From CAJXZP01 sp041563475 (GTDB lineage Bacteria > Bacteroidota > Bacteroidia > Flavobacteriales_G > Salibacteraceae): 64,000 nt of DNA. The position numbers and the translations under genes are program-made. The stretch is from assembly GCA_041563475.1 (NCBI GenBank), contig JBFFMY010000003.1, positions 1 to 64,000 on the forward strand, in the 5' to 3' direction. Below the pieces are notes generated by a model. It was not told where the DNA came from. It was given only the letters and a program-made list of their open reading frames with translations, and did no database searches. This document shows positions 1-8,448 of this stretch, piece after piece; within the stretch, counting starts at the first letter, position 1, and every line of letters starts with the position of its first letter.

Positions 1-794
1 GCTGCCCCAACTCCCAAAACATATAGGTTATTCGGAACAAAGTTAAACCAGTATTTCAACCACCCCAACACAGATAAACTGAATTCTACAGGTTGATCCG
101 TTTTCAGTAATTCAAACCAGTTGTAATACTGTTGAATCAAAGCATTGAAAGGCACTATCACTAATGGCAAAGCAAACAAGATCACACTCCACATTATGGT
201 ATATCCAATAGCCTTCCATTTATTAGGATATAAAAGAAACAAAGCAAATGCCACTAGTCCAAATAGCTTAATGTATACGGTTAAAACAATCATCAAAGTG
301 GCAAGAAGCACGTTTTTTCGTTCCAAAAACACGTATCCCAAAATCATAAGTCCCGCCACAAGACCATTACTTTGAGAGTTTTGAATATTCGTAATAAACT
401 CCAATAACACAAATGCCCATATCCATATTTTATTATTTACGGAATCAAACCGTAATTGCCACAAAGCAAAAAACACAAGCCCATTTAGTGCATTCCATAA
501 AAATAATCCAACAAAATCAGGCAAATAGGCGAAAATGCCGAAAAACAACGAAAAAGTTGGGCTATACTTAAACCTATCCGTTACAATTTCTGGAAATGCA
601 CCATACAAATCCGTATTTTCCAATAAATGAAAAAACGAATGTTTAAAAATGAGGTAGTTATTGTAAAACGACTTCATTTCGGTTTCATATCCAAAATCAG
701 ATAATAAGATATTTTGAGATGTAACTAATGCGATTATTACCGTGGTAATACCCGTGGCAATATAACCTTGATATGACTGTATGAATTTCTTCAA
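1..794 (-). CDS. GT87/DUF2029-like membrane glycosyltransferase (3' part only)
   Basis: The reading frame is open to the window edge, so the C-terminus is missing. It encodes a polytopic membrane protein with several hydrophobic segments. Between them are short loops resembling the GT87 (DUF2029) family of polyprenol-phosphate-sugar dependent glycosyltransferases: an early lumenal segment with RFKYSP, and a later VYIKLFGL segment in the position of the family's conserved lysine. No ATG lies near the expected N-terminus. The best start is TTG at 794-792 (MKKFIQSYQG), one base after the stop of the upstream VOC gene, because an in-frame stop lies just upstream at 809-807. Family assignment is from fold-level resemblance; substrate unknown. 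Confidence 0.6.
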   Translation of the reverse strand, partial: MKKFIQSYQGYIATGITTVIIALVTSQNILLSDFGYETEMKSFYNNYLIFKHSFFHLLENTDLYGAFPEIVTDRFKYSPTFSLFFGIFAYLPDFVGLFLWNALNGLVFFALWQLRFDSVNNKIWIWAFVLLEFITNIQNSQSNGLVAGLMILGYVFLERKNVLLATLMIVLTVYIKLFGLVAFALFLLYPNKWKAIGYTIMWSVILFALPLVIVPFNALIQQYYNWFELLKTDQPVEFSLSVLGWLKYWFNFVPNNLYVLGVGA

Positions 795-795
795 C

Positions 796-1191
796 CTATT
801 TTGGATTTAAATCTTCCCACAATTCAATATGGTTTCCTTCTATATCCTCACACCATGCAAATTTACCCTGGTCATGATGCTCAATAGCTTTGACTTTTAT
901 TCCTTTAGATTCTAATTTTTCAACAACCGACTCTATATTACTTACGCGTAAATTAACGGTAAATATTTTTGGAGTTTTTAAAGGTAATTTTGTTTTGGAA
1001 GGCATTATTGACCAGGCAACATAGCGAGATGCATTTTGACTATCGAAATACGGAAAAGAAATGTAGTATACACCACTGTCACCCCAAGTTTCATGGGTCA
1101 TCCCCAAGTGTTCTTGATACCAATCAGCAAGGTTTTTAGAGTCATTCGCATAAATAAAAACTCCCCCTAAATTTTCAACTTTTCCTTCCAT
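796..1191 (-). CDS. VOC (glyoxalase/bleomycin-resistance) family protein
   Basis: 131 residues with the single-domain vicinal-oxygen-chelate pattern. The N-terminal strand leads into a FIYANDSKNLADWYQEHLGM segment, the middle segment has FTVNLRVSNIESVVEKL, and the end is GNHIELWED, whose Glu is the usual metal ligand. Such proteins bind a divalent metal and act on small metabolites or sequester drugs; the substrate cannot be read from sequence. The downstream glycosyltransferase begins almost at its stop codon, so the two are probably co-transcribed from the promoter element at 1205-1212. Confidence 0.8.
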   Translation of the reverse strand: MEGKVENLGGVFIYANDSKNLADWYQEHLGMTHETWGDSGVYYISFPYFDSQNASRYVAWSIMPSKTKLPLKTPKIFTVNLRVSNIESVVEKLESKGIKVKAIEHHDQGKFAWCEDIEGNHIELWEDLNPK

Positions 1192-1204
1192 TCCCTGTTT
1201 TATC

Positions 1205-1212
1205 CAAAAGTA
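1205..1212 (-). promoter_or_regulatory. Bacteroidota -7 promoter element for the VOC gene
   Basis: Minus-strand TACTTTTG matches the TAnnTTTG consensus and lies 14 bases before the VOC start codon. No clear -33 TTTG is visible at the usual distance. Confidence 0.5.
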
Positions 1213-1238
1213 AGGATTTAGTTGAACTTATAATTGAA

Positions 1239-2714
1239 TTAAATGCTATCGAAGATAAGGTTTACTTTTTCGTGAATATTTACCTCTCCATTCCTGTGAA
1301 CAAACTCATTAGTTACTGCATTATAGGTGTAATCATTAGCCCATTCTTTATGATTTTGAGCGAGTTCGTTTAGAGCCTCCGTAATATAAATAATCTCATC
1401 ATTGGTCATGGTTGGATGAATACTAAATCTAATCCAACCTGGTTTCATGGAAAAATCACCGTGGTCAATTTGATCCGTAATTTGATTAGATTTTATTTCA
1501 GGTATCTGAAGTAAAATATGCCCGTAAGTTCCTGCACAAGAACACCCACCGCGCATTTGAATTCCATAGCGATCATTCAGTAATTTAACCCCAAGGTTAA
1601 AATGTAAATCATCAATATAGAAGGATATTACGCCCATTCGGTGTTTTACATTACCAGCTAAAATATGAAGGTTTTCAATGTTTCCAATTCGATCAAAAAT
1701 TATTTCAAGAATTTCTTCTTCTCGTTTAATAATATTTTGAACTCCCATTTCTTCCTTTAACTTTACAGAAAAAGCGGCTCTAATCGTTTGCATAAATGGT
1801 GGAGTACCACCCGCTTCACGTACCTCTACCTCATCAAAATATTTTCTTCCTCCCCATGGGTTTGTCCATGAAACTGTTCCTCCCCCAGGAATATCTGGAA
1901 TCTTATTGGTATAGAATTTTTTATTGAAAATCATCACTCCAGGAGTTCCTGGACCGCCTAAAAACTTATGCGGAGAAAAGAAAACAGCATCCAATACAGC
2001 TTCTTCGTCTTCTGGATGCATATTGATATCTACATACGGAGCCGAACATGCAAAATCAACGAAACAACTGCCCCCATTTTGATGCATTATTTTAGATATT
2101 TCGAAATAAGGAGTGACAATTCCGGTCACATTTGAACACGCAGAAATAGAAGCTATTTTAACCTTTCTATTTTGGTATTTATCTAATAATTGTTTCAAAT
2201 GGTTTAGGTCAGGTAAACCATCTTCATTTTCATGGATAATCTCTAAAGTTACAATGGTTTCTAACCAAGATGTTTGGTTAGAATGATGCTCCATATGGGT
2301 AATAAAAACAACCGGGCGATCTACTTCTAGTATCGTTATTTGATCTTGATACTTCTCATGAATTTTATATCCTAGAATTCGTTGAAATTTATTTACAACC
2401 CCTGTCATACCCGATTCACAGGCAATGATGAAATCATCCTTGGAGGCGTTTACGTGATCTTTTATAATATCTAATGACTTATGAAAAGCAATAGTCATAG
2501 TACTTCCAGTAACCGAAGTTTCGGTATGCGTGTTTCCAACAAAAGGACCAAAATCTTCGCTTAAAGCTTTTTCAATTGGGCCATATAATCGTCCACTTGC
2601 CGTCCAATCCGCGTACACAATTCTTTTCTCCCCATAAGGAGTTGTGAAATGTTGTTTTTCGCCAATTATGTTTTCTCGAAAGGGGGCAAAATAATTTTCT
2701 AAATTCATATTCAA
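1239..2714 (-). CDS. Aminotransferase class V-fold PLP-dependent enzyme (cysteine desulfurase-like)
   Basis: 491 residues with the fold-type I PLP signature of class V aminotransferases. The PLP lysine is in the segment FFSPHKFLGGPGTPG (about residue 250), and HMEHHSNQTSW is the cofactor-stacking His region. A Cys-rich loop, RGGCSCAGTYG (about residue 390), sits where SufS/IscS enzymes keep their catalytic cysteine. It is longer than SufS (about 405 residues) and has no suf or isc neighbours, so a dedicated Fe-S role is not supported. Related proteins are usually annotated only to family level. A promoter element lies just upstream at 2727-2734. Confidence 0.8.
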   Translation of the reverse strand: MNMNLENYFAPFRENIIGEKQHFTTPYGEKRIVYADWTASGRLYGPIEKALSEDFGPFVGNTHTETSVTGSTMTIAFHKSLDIIKDHVNASKDDFIIACESGMTGVVNKFQRILGYKIHEKYQDQITILEVDRPVVFITHMEHHSNQTSWLETIVTLEIIHENEDGLPDLNHLKQLLDKYQNRKVKIASISACSNVTGIVTPYFEISKIMHQNGGSCFVDFACSAPYVDINMHPEDEEAVLDAVFFSPHKFLGGPGTPGVMIFNKKFYTNKIPDIPGGGTVSWTNPWGGRKYFDEVEVREAGGTPPFMQTIRAAFSVKLKEEMGVQNIIKREEEILEIIFDRIGNIENLHILAGNVKHRMGVISFYIDDLHFNLGVKLLNDRYGIQMRGGCSCAGTYGHILLQIPEIKSNQITDQIDHGDFSMKPGWIRFSIHPTMTNDEIIYITEALNELAQNHKEWANDYTYNAVTNEFVHRNGEVNIHEKVNLIFDSI

Positions 2715-2726
2715 AATCTAAGGCCA

Positions 2727-2734
2727 CAAATGTA
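2727..2734 (-). promoter_or_regulatory. Bacteroidota -7 promoter element for the class V aminotransferase gene
   Basis: Minus-strand TACATTTG (TAnnTTTG consensus) lies 12 bases before the ATG. A -33 TTTG is not evident. Confidence 0.5.
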
Positions 2735-2793
2735 ATGGTATTGATATGTTTAATTGGTAATTTTAAATCGGAAAACAGTTTCTCTAAATCAAA

Positions 2794-2828
2794 AAATGGT
2801 CAACCTCAAATATGAGAATTGACCATTT
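2794..2828 (-). terminator. Rho-independent terminator after the DUF302 gene
   Basis: Ten-base arms AAATGGTCAA / TTGACCATTT enclose a second short pairing (CTCA/TGAG). On the minus strand the hairpin is followed by a T-run. It lies about 28 bases past the stop of the DUF302 gene and before the next promoter. Confidence 0.75.
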
Positions 2829-2855
2829 AACTGCGCAAATTAATTCGTATTTAAC

Positions 2856-3242
2856 CTATATCGACTGTACTGCATTTGTCAACTTTTCCTTGACCTCTTT
2901 TGCAAAACCAATTAATGTAGGATTATCAATAGCCATCATACTAGCAACAGGATCAATTGCAGCAACCTCAACTTTGTTTCCTTCCAGCTGTCTAACAATT
3001 ACATTACATGGTAACATAACCCCAACTTGAGGCTCTTGGGTAACCGCTTGAAAGGCATACCCAGGGTTACACGCACCCAAAATTCTATAGGAAGGAATAT
3101 CCTTATCAATTTTACTTTTTAAAGTAGCGCTCATATCAATTTCAGTTACAATACCGAAACCTTCCTTTTTTAACGATTCGGTTACCGCTTCAATGGCCTT
3201 ATTAAAATCCAATTCAACAGTTTTTGCTATATAGTATTTCAT
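2856..3242 (-). CDS. DUF302 domain-containing protein
   Basis: 128 residues spanning one DUF302 domain: YYIAKTVELDFNKAIEAV at the start, the central GACNPGYAFQAV segment and the LPCNVIVRQLEG core typical of the family. DUF302 proteins are small and of unproven function; some are linked to heavy-metal or oxidative stress, but nothing next to this gene supports a specific role. There is no signal peptide, so it is cytoplasmic. It is a single-gene unit, with a promoter element at 3259-3266 and a terminator at 2794-2828. Confidence 0.85.
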   Translation of the reverse strand: MKYYIAKTVELDFNKAIEAVTESLKKEGFGIVTEIDMSATLKSKIDKDIPSYRILGACNPGYAFQAVTQEPQVGVMLPCNVIVRQLEGNKVEVAAIDPVASMMAIDNPTLIGFAKEVKEKLTNAVQSI

Positions 3243-3258
3243 ACTTCTAAATTTTACA

Positions 3259-3266
3259 CAAATGTA
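3259..3266 (-). promoter_or_regulatory. Bacteroidota -7 promoter element for the DUF302 gene
   Basis: Minus-strand TACATTTG lies 16 bases before the ATG. No TTTG is present at the -33 distance. Confidence 0.5.
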
Positions 3267-3405
3267 TTTTTATAGCTCCGCGATTACAGTGATAAGAATC
3301 ACGCAAATTAGTAGATTATTCTATATATTTAACAATCGTTGTTAAATATTTTAACAACTTATAATAACTTTCAATAAAAACGATCTAACGAGAATTCAAT
3401 TCCAT

Positions 3406-3413
3406 TACTTTTG
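3406..3413 (+). promoter_or_regulatory. Bacteroidota -7 promoter element for bcp
   Basis: TACTTTTG matches TAnnTTTG and ends 19 bases before the bcp ATG. The -33 region is not well matched. Confidence 0.5.
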
Positions 3414-3432
3414 ACCCAATCAAATCAAAAAA

Positions 3433-3897
3433 ATGACACATTTAAAAGAGGGTGACAAAGCACCAAATTTTGAAGGACTTAATCAAAACGAAGAAATTAT
3501 TAAACTTTCAGATTTTTCTGGAAAAAAAGTGATTTTGTACTTCTACCCAAAAGATATGACTCCAGGATGTACTGCTCAAGCGTGTAATTTAGGAGAGAAT
3601 TATACCTCTTTGAAAGAAAAGGGATTTGAGGTGATAGGTGTTTCTGCAGACAGTGTTAAACGACATCAAAAATTTACCGAAAAATACTCCCTACCTTTTC
3701 CGCTAATTGCAGATGAAAATCTTGAAATCATTAAAACCTATGGTGTTTGGGGACCAAAAAAACTTTATGGTAAAGAATATGAAGGTATCCATAGATTAAC
3801 ATTTGTAATTGATGAAAACGGCACCATTGAAAAAATTGTTTCAAAGGTGAAAACCAAAACGCACACCGAGCAAATTTTAGAGCTATTTGCATCTTAG
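3433..3897 (+). CDS. bcp: Thioredoxin-dependent thiol peroxidase (Bcp/PrxQ-type peroxiredoxin)
   Basis: 154 residues, the usual length for Bcp. It reduces H2O2 and organic hydroperoxides in the cytoplasm using thioredoxin. The active-site block YFYPKDMTPGCTAQAC gives the peroxidatic Cys46, and Cys51, five residues later, is the resolving cysteine, which marks the atypical 2-Cys PrxQ subtype. The C-terminal half has the expected WGPKKLYGKEYEGIHRLTFVID segment. It lies 100 bases upstream of recA on the same strand, but recA has its own promoter-like element, so the two are probably separate units. Confidence 0.95.
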   Translation: MTHLKEGDKAPNFEGLNQNEEIIKLSDFSGKKVILYFYPKDMTPGCTAQACNLGENYTSLKEKGFEVIGVSADSVKRHQKFTEKYSLPFPLIADENLEIIKTYGVWGPKKLYGKEYEGIHRLTFVIDENGTIEKIVSKVKTKTHTEQILELFAS

Positions 3898-3960
3898 AAT
3901 AAAATTTAAACCCAATAAAATTATTTTTTCCCACCTCAAATACATTACGGTCTGGGCATT

Positions 3961-3968
3961 TACGTTTG
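3961..3968 (+). promoter_or_regulatory. Bacteroidota -7 promoter element for recA
   Basis: TACGTTTG matches TAnnTTTG and lies 30 bases upstream of the recA ATG. I see no LexA-type operator around it. Confidence 0.5.
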
Positions 3969-3997
3969 CAGAGTAATAAGTTAACAACCAAGAAAAC

Positions 3998-5002
3998 ATG
4001 GCAAAAGACGCGACATCAGAAAAAATGAAAGCTTTACAGCTTACAATGGATAAATTAGAGAAGAACTACGGAAAAGGATCCATTATGAGATTGGGAGATT
4101 CTGTTCTAGAAAAAGTGGAAGTTATTCCAACTGGCTCTATAACCCTAGATATGGCTTTAGGAGTTCAAGGTTTACCAAAAGGTAGAATCATTGAGATTTA
4201 CGGCCCAGAATCCTCAGGTAAAACAACCTTAGCTATTCACGTAATGGCAGAGGCCCAAAAACAAGGCGGAATTGCGGCAATAATTGATGCTGAACATGCT
4301 TTTGATCGAGCGTATGCAGAAAATTTAGGTGTGGATACAGCAAATCTATTGATTTCTCAACCGGATAATGGAGAACAAGCATTAGAGATTGCAGATAACT
4401 TAATTCGTTCTGGAGCAATTGATATTGTAGTTATTGATTCCGTTGCTGCACTTACTCCAAGAGAGGAAATTGAAGGTGAAATGGGAGATAGCAAAATGGG
4501 CCTACACGCACGTTTAATGTCACAAGCACTTAGAAAATTAACGGGTACCATCAGTAAAACTAACTGTACCGTAATTTTCATTAACCAATTAAGAGAAAAA
4601 ATTGGGGTAATGTTTGGTAACCCTGAAACCACAACAGGTGGAAATGCTTTGAAATTCTATGCTTCAGTCCGTTTAGATATTAGACGTATTGGTCAAATTA
4701 AAAATGGAGATGCTGTTGTAGGTAATCATACCCGAGTAAAAGTAGTAAAAAATAAAGTTGCCCCTCCTTTTACGAAAGCGGAGTTTGATATAATGTATGG
4801 TCAAGGGATTTCCAGATCAGGTGAAATTCTAGATTTAGGAGTGGAAATGGAAGTTGTTAAGAAAAGTGGTTCATGGTTTAGCTATGGTGAAACCAAACTA
4901 GGCCAAGGTAGAGATGCTGTAAAACAACTTATTGAAGATAACCCGGAATTAGCGGAAGAACTTGAAACAAAAATTCGCGAAAAAATGGCGGAGAAAAAAT
5001 AA
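3998..5002 (+). CDS. recA: Recombinase RecA
   Basis: 334 residues. RecA forms the ATP-dependent filament on single-stranded DNA for homologous recombination and SOS induction. Walker A is GPESSGKTT at residues 69-77 and Walker B is the IVVIDSVAAL segment. Loop L1 (EGEMGDSKMG) and L2 (FINQLREKIGVMFGNPETTTGG) are intact. The C-terminus is short and charged, ending in MAEKK. The gene stands alone, with a promoter-like element upstream and a terminator at 5066-5100. Confidence 0.98.
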   Translation: MAKDATSEKMKALQLTMDKLEKNYGKGSIMRLGDSVLEKVEVIPTGSITLDMALGVQGLPKGRIIEIYGPESSGKTTLAIHVMAEAQKQGGIAAIIDAEHAFDRAYAENLGVDTANLLISQPDNGEQALEIADNLIRSGAIDIVVIDSVAALTPREEIEGEMGDSKMGLHARLMSQALRKLTGTISKTNCTVIFINQLREKIGVMFGNPETTTGGNALKFYASVRLDIRRIGQIKNGDAVVGNHTRVKVVKNKVAPPFTKAEFDIMYGQGISRSGEILDLGVEMEVVKKSGSWFSYGETKLGQGRDAVKQLIEDNPELAEELETKIREKMAEKK

Positions 5003-5065
5003 ACAAAAACGCATTTCTTCTTCCAAGGATTCTTTTTGAAGAACGCATTTTAAAACCTAATTTCG

Positions 5066-5100
5066 AGCCCCACCTTTACTTTAGTATTGTTGGGGCTTTT
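5066..5100 (+). terminator. Rho-independent terminator after recA
   Basis: Arms AGCCCCA (5066-5072) and TGGGGCT (5091-5097) with an 18-base loop are followed by a T-run on the plus strand. It lies 64 bases after the recA stop and immediately before the next gene. Confidence 0.75.
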
Positions 5101-5111
5101 AATTTTATAGA

Positions 5112-6128
5112 ATGAGAAAAATTATCATACTTGTTTTTGTTACCTTATCCATGATTTCATGCACTGAGAATAATACTTCTGCTGAGAATCAAGATAATTT
5201 GCAAACAATAACAGTAAAGGAACCAGATTCTTTGGCGTGGATAAATCAACAAATTATTGACAACCCGAATAATCCAGATTTATACATGGCCAAGGCCCGT
5301 TATTTTTTAAAAGAAAATCAATTGGACCAATCCATGGATGAAGCAGATCGAGCTATTTTATTGGATTCACAAAATCTCTATTTTTACAACTTCAAAGGAG
5401 ATGCATTATACGCAGCAAAAAAGATGGTTCTCGCCAAAGATGAATTTCTTAAAGCTACAGCAATTGATAAAACAAATATTCATGCGAATATTAAACTAGC
5501 TTGGATTAGTTTAATTGCGGGTCAACACGGATCTTGCTTTATTTACGCAAATGAAGCCTTGAAAGTTAATCCCTATTTAGCAGAGCCCTACTATTTAAAA
5601 GGACTTGCCTACAAAGAATTAGGCGACTTTAAACTTTCGGTTTCCAATTTTAGAACGGCTACAGAACAAGACAACGACTACCTCGTTGCGTGGTTACAAT
5701 TAGGTTATATGTATGATGCCGCAGAAGATACTTTGGCAAGCGCATTTTATGAAAATGCGCTTCGAATCGACTCCAACAATATTGATGCTTTGTATGCCTT
5801 TGGTGTTCATCTTCAAAACTGGACCATCTCAGAAGAAGCCATTCAACAATACCAACATATTATTCGTTTAGACAATGATTATCATAATGCGTACTATAAT
5901 ATTGGCTACATCTACTTAGAGCAATTACAGCAATACGATAGCGCAATTAAATACTATAGTATTGTGCTTGATTTAAACCCTTACAACTACAAAGGGTATT
6001 ACAACCGTGGACTAGCCTTTGAACGAAATAACCAGCCCCAGTTGGCGCTTCAAGATTTCAATAGTTCCTTGGAAATAAAACCTGATTTCGATCTTCCAGC
6101 AAAGGGGAAAAGCCGTGTTATTAATTAA
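5112..6128 (+). CDS. TPR-repeat lipoprotein
   Basis: 338 residues. The N-terminus is a lipoprotein signal with lipobox MISC, giving a mature Cys at about residue 17. The rest is a chain of tetratricopeptide repeats from about residue 50 to the end; repeat cores such as NPYLAEPYYLKGLAYKELGD and the last copy NPYNYKGYYNRGLAFE are recognisable. TPR lipoproteins serve as protein-protein scaffolds in the periplasm or outer membrane. No catalytic domain is seen and the partner is unknown. It is convergent with the dienelactone hydrolase gene, with only four bases between them. Confidence 0.85.
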   Translation: MRKIIILVFVTLSMISCTENNTSAENQDNLQTITVKEPDSLAWINQQIIDNPNNPDLYMAKARYFLKENQLDQSMDEADRAILLDSQNLYFYNFKGDALYAAKKMVLAKDEFLKATAIDKTNIHANIKLAWISLIAGQHGSCFIYANEALKVNPYLAEPYYLKGLAYKELGDFKLSVSNFRTATEQDNDYLVAWLQLGYMYDAAEDTLASAFYENALRIDSNNIDALYAFGVHLQNWTISEEAIQQYQHIIRLDNDYHNAYYNIGYIYLEQLQQYDSAIKYYSIVLDLNPYNYKGYYNRGLAFERNNQPQLALQDFNSSLEIKPDFDLPAKGKSRVIN

Positions 6129-6132
6129 GCAT

Positions 6133-7020
6133 CTACTTTAATTTTTCATTAAAGAAAGCTATGGTTCTTTCCCATGATAAGTTAGCGGAAGGCTCATCAT
6201 ACCTCGGGGTTGTATTATTGTGAAACCCATGATTTACATTTGGATACATAAATACTGTAAATTCTTTTTCATTCTCAATTAAAGCCGCTTTATAAGCTGG
6301 CCAACCCTCATTCACACGTTCATCTAAACCCGCGTATTGAAGAAGTAATGGTGCGCTTATCGCAGGTACATCTTCTGCGCTAGGTTGGCCTCCATAGTAT
6401 GGGACGGCTGCAGCCAGAGAAGGTAATTTTACCGCCATCATATTCGAAATCCACCCACCAAAACAAAACCCAACAACACCAACACTACCAGTACATAATG
6501 GATGATCTTTAAGGTACGTGAAGGCTTCCATAAAATCTTCTAGCATTTCATATCGATCTCTTTTTTTCTGTAATTCCCTTCCGTCATCATCATTCCCAGG
6601 ATATCCACCTAAAGGGGATAATGCATCTGGAGCCAAAGTAATAAACCCCTCTAGTGCAGCTCTTCTAGCTACGTCTTCAATATAAGGATTTAAACCTCTG
6701 TTTTCATGCACAATTATAATTCCAGGTAACTTACCAAAAGCCTCCTTTGGTTTCGATAAAAGTGCTTTAATATCTCCTCCTCCTTTTTCTGACTTATAGG
6801 TAATGAATTCTGAACTAAGTTTAGGGTCATTAGGTTGAATTGTCACTGAGTCAGGATAATTTGGAGACACAAAACTGAGTAAAGAACCAACGGTAATGCC
6901 TCCTACGGCATAAATCGATAATTTTTCAATGAACTTTCTTCGATCAATTTGATTATGCGCATACGCATCATACAAATCAAAAACCTCTTGGCTAATATCC
7001 TCTTTCTTTAACTGATGCAT
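6133..7020 (-). CDS. Dienelactone hydrolase family protein with TAT signal
   Basis: 295 residues. The N-terminus carries IDRRKFIEKL followed by a hydrophobic stretch, a twin-arginine export signal after a roughly 25-residue n-region. The alpha/beta-hydrolase domain (about 75-295) contains the family nucleophile Cys in GFCFGG, an Asp in AGLDERVN and the His in NVNHGFHN, the Cys-His-Asp triad of dienelactone hydrolases. The substrate is unknown; the family hydrolyses lactones or esters. Export to the periplasm would use the Tat pathway, of which a TatA-type gene lies at 62905-63330. It probably shares a transcript with the 220-residue gene that begins at 7705. Confidence 0.88.
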   Translation of the reverse strand: MHQLKKEDISQEVFDLYDAYAHNQIDRRKFIEKLSIYAVGGITVGSLLSFVSPNYPDSVTIQPNDPKLSSEFITYKSEKGGGDIKALLSKPKEAFGKLPGIIIVHENRGLNPYIEDVARRAALEGFITLAPDALSPLGGYPGNDDDGRELQKKRDRYEMLEDFMEAFTYLKDHPLCTGSVGVVGFCFGGWISNMMAVKLPSLAAAVPYYGGQPSAEDVPAISAPLLLQYAGLDERVNEGWPAYKAALIENEKEFTVFMYPNVNHGFHNNTTPRYDEPSANLSWERTIAFFNEKLK

Positions 7021-7042
7021 TCCCTTTAATTTTTTTATAAAA

Positions 7043-7705
7043 TTAATGGTTTATTTCATCTTCGTCCAAATCTCCAGAAAATTCATCCAATTCAAAATCT
7101 TCCCTATTCATCCAATAATCGGATGTAACTAACTCAAATCTATTTTCACCCAAGTGTTTTAATTCCCAAATAATACTTTCCGCATCTTTTAATTCTTCAT
7201 CTGCATCGAGTTGCTCGCTAAACAACCTTTTTAGTAAGCTCTTTTCCGATAATAAATCACTTATTGTACGTAATACAACTTCCTTATTTACATTCACCTT
7301 TCCTTTAAAGGTTAACTCCAATTCGATTTTAGAAACAATTGTTTCTGGGAATTTACCGTTATAGGCCTTGCGCAACAGTTGATTAATATTAAACAAATCA
7401 TAATGAAGGGAAATATCGGGATATTCCTCTGCAATTTTGTCAATCACCATTTCATGCGAAATGTTTTTTATCTGGCCGGAGTTTAACTTTTTAGACAACT
7501 TATATCCCAAAACAACTTCTGCGGCTTCAATAGGTTCAAAATCCGACATAGCCATGGATAACATTTCAAACAATTCTTCCTCAGGAACCTCCTGAAAATC
7601 AGAAAAATCAAATAATTCCAATAGATTTCGGTAATCTTCATTGTTCCAATATCCATCAATGGTTTTGATTGACCGTATTGAATTTACTTTAATTGTAAAT
7701 TTCAT
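7043..7705 (-). CDS. Hypothetical protein, acidic
   Basis: 220 residues, no recognised family. The protein has no signal peptide or membrane segment. It is strongly acidic, especially at the C-terminus (DELDEFSGDLDEDEINH-like tail), and looks helical in the middle (residues about 45-150). It sits 22 bases upstream of the dienelactone hydrolase gene on the same strand, so co-transcription is likely, but nothing links their roles. The ATG at 7705 gives a natural start (MKFTIKVNS) and no alternative is compelling. Confidence 0.65.
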   Translation of the reverse strand: MKFTIKVNSIRSIKTIDGYWNNEDYRNLLELFDFSDFQEVPEEELFEMLSMAMSDFEPIEAAEVVLGYKLSKKLNSGQIKNISHEMVIDKIAEEYPDISLHYDLFNINQLLRKAYNGKFPETIVSKIELELTFKGKVNVNKEVVLRTISDLLSEKSLLKRLFSEQLDADEELKDAESIIWELKHLGENRFELVTSDYWMNREDFELDEFSGDLDEDEINH

Positions 7706-7873
7706 TTTCGTGAATTTAATTTTTAAAAATCCTCTTTTAATATACTAAATAATAATGCAAAATTGTATACAGAAAAGATTCACCAACACGGTTAGTATTA
7801 AATAAATATTTGAACCTAAAAATCAAGTGCGGATCTTTAATTAGGTTTATGGTGGGTTAGAAACAAAAAAGCA

Positions 7874-8257
7874 CTATTTCGGCTCAATAATCAAAAATAC
7901 TCCCGTGCTGTCGCCAATATTTAGAACCTCATGCCATGTTATACCATCACTAGAAAAATTAGTGCCAGTGGTTACATTAATTTCTTTGACTCCGTTGGTA
8001 TCTTTTATTCGAAATGTACTGCCCGAAATAGCATACCCAAAATGGGGGTTGTGGTAATGGCGCTCGTGTCCAACCCCCGGAGGGAAAGTACATTTCAAAA
8101 CACGCAGCTGATCATTTTCCTCCAGAACCTCACATATCGATTCATTATTCCAACCTGCCTCCAACGGGTCGGGTAATTTTGCATTGGAATTACAACTCGT
8201 TAAGAAAATACAGAGGGAAAGGTTGAAAAAACTGAATAGATTTCGAAAGGAATTCAT
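7874..8257 (-). CDS. Cupin-like lipoprotein
   Basis: 127 residues. A lipoprotein signal ends in lipobox LTSC (Cys at about residue 22). The remainder is a small beta-barrel with the cupin motif: PPGVGHERHYHNPHFGYAISG supplies the His/His/Glu-like metal-binding set, and the later TWHEVLNIG supplies another His. Cupins of this size bind a metal and may act as isomerases or dioxygenases, or only bind ligand. A TACTTTTG box at 8403-8410 lies about 145 bases upstream and could drive it with a long leader. Confidence 0.75.
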   Translation of the reverse strand: MNSFRNLFSFFNLSLCIFLTSCNSNAKLPDPLEAGWNNESICEVLEENDQLRVLKCTFPPGVGHERHYHNPHFGYAISGSTFRIKDTNGVKEINVTTGTNFSSDGITWHEVLNIGDSTGVFLIIEPK

Positions 8258-8448
8258 AGTTATTTAAGTATTAATTCACTACCTAGGCTGAGCCATTTTC
8301 ATAATTAGTTTGTCAGAAATATTTGAAGAACACCCCATTCCTTCGTAGATCGTTTTTTCAATACTATTTTATTTTCGTGTAACAAATCCCTTTGAAGTAA
8401 CTCAAAAGTAAATGACCTAAACCGAAAAATGCTACGTAAATCAGGTTT

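Noticed and set aside
145..375. Plus-strand reading frame of 76 codons
   Set aside because: It is the shadow of the minus-strand glycosyltransferase frame, which has the membrane-protein pattern and continues across the whole segment.
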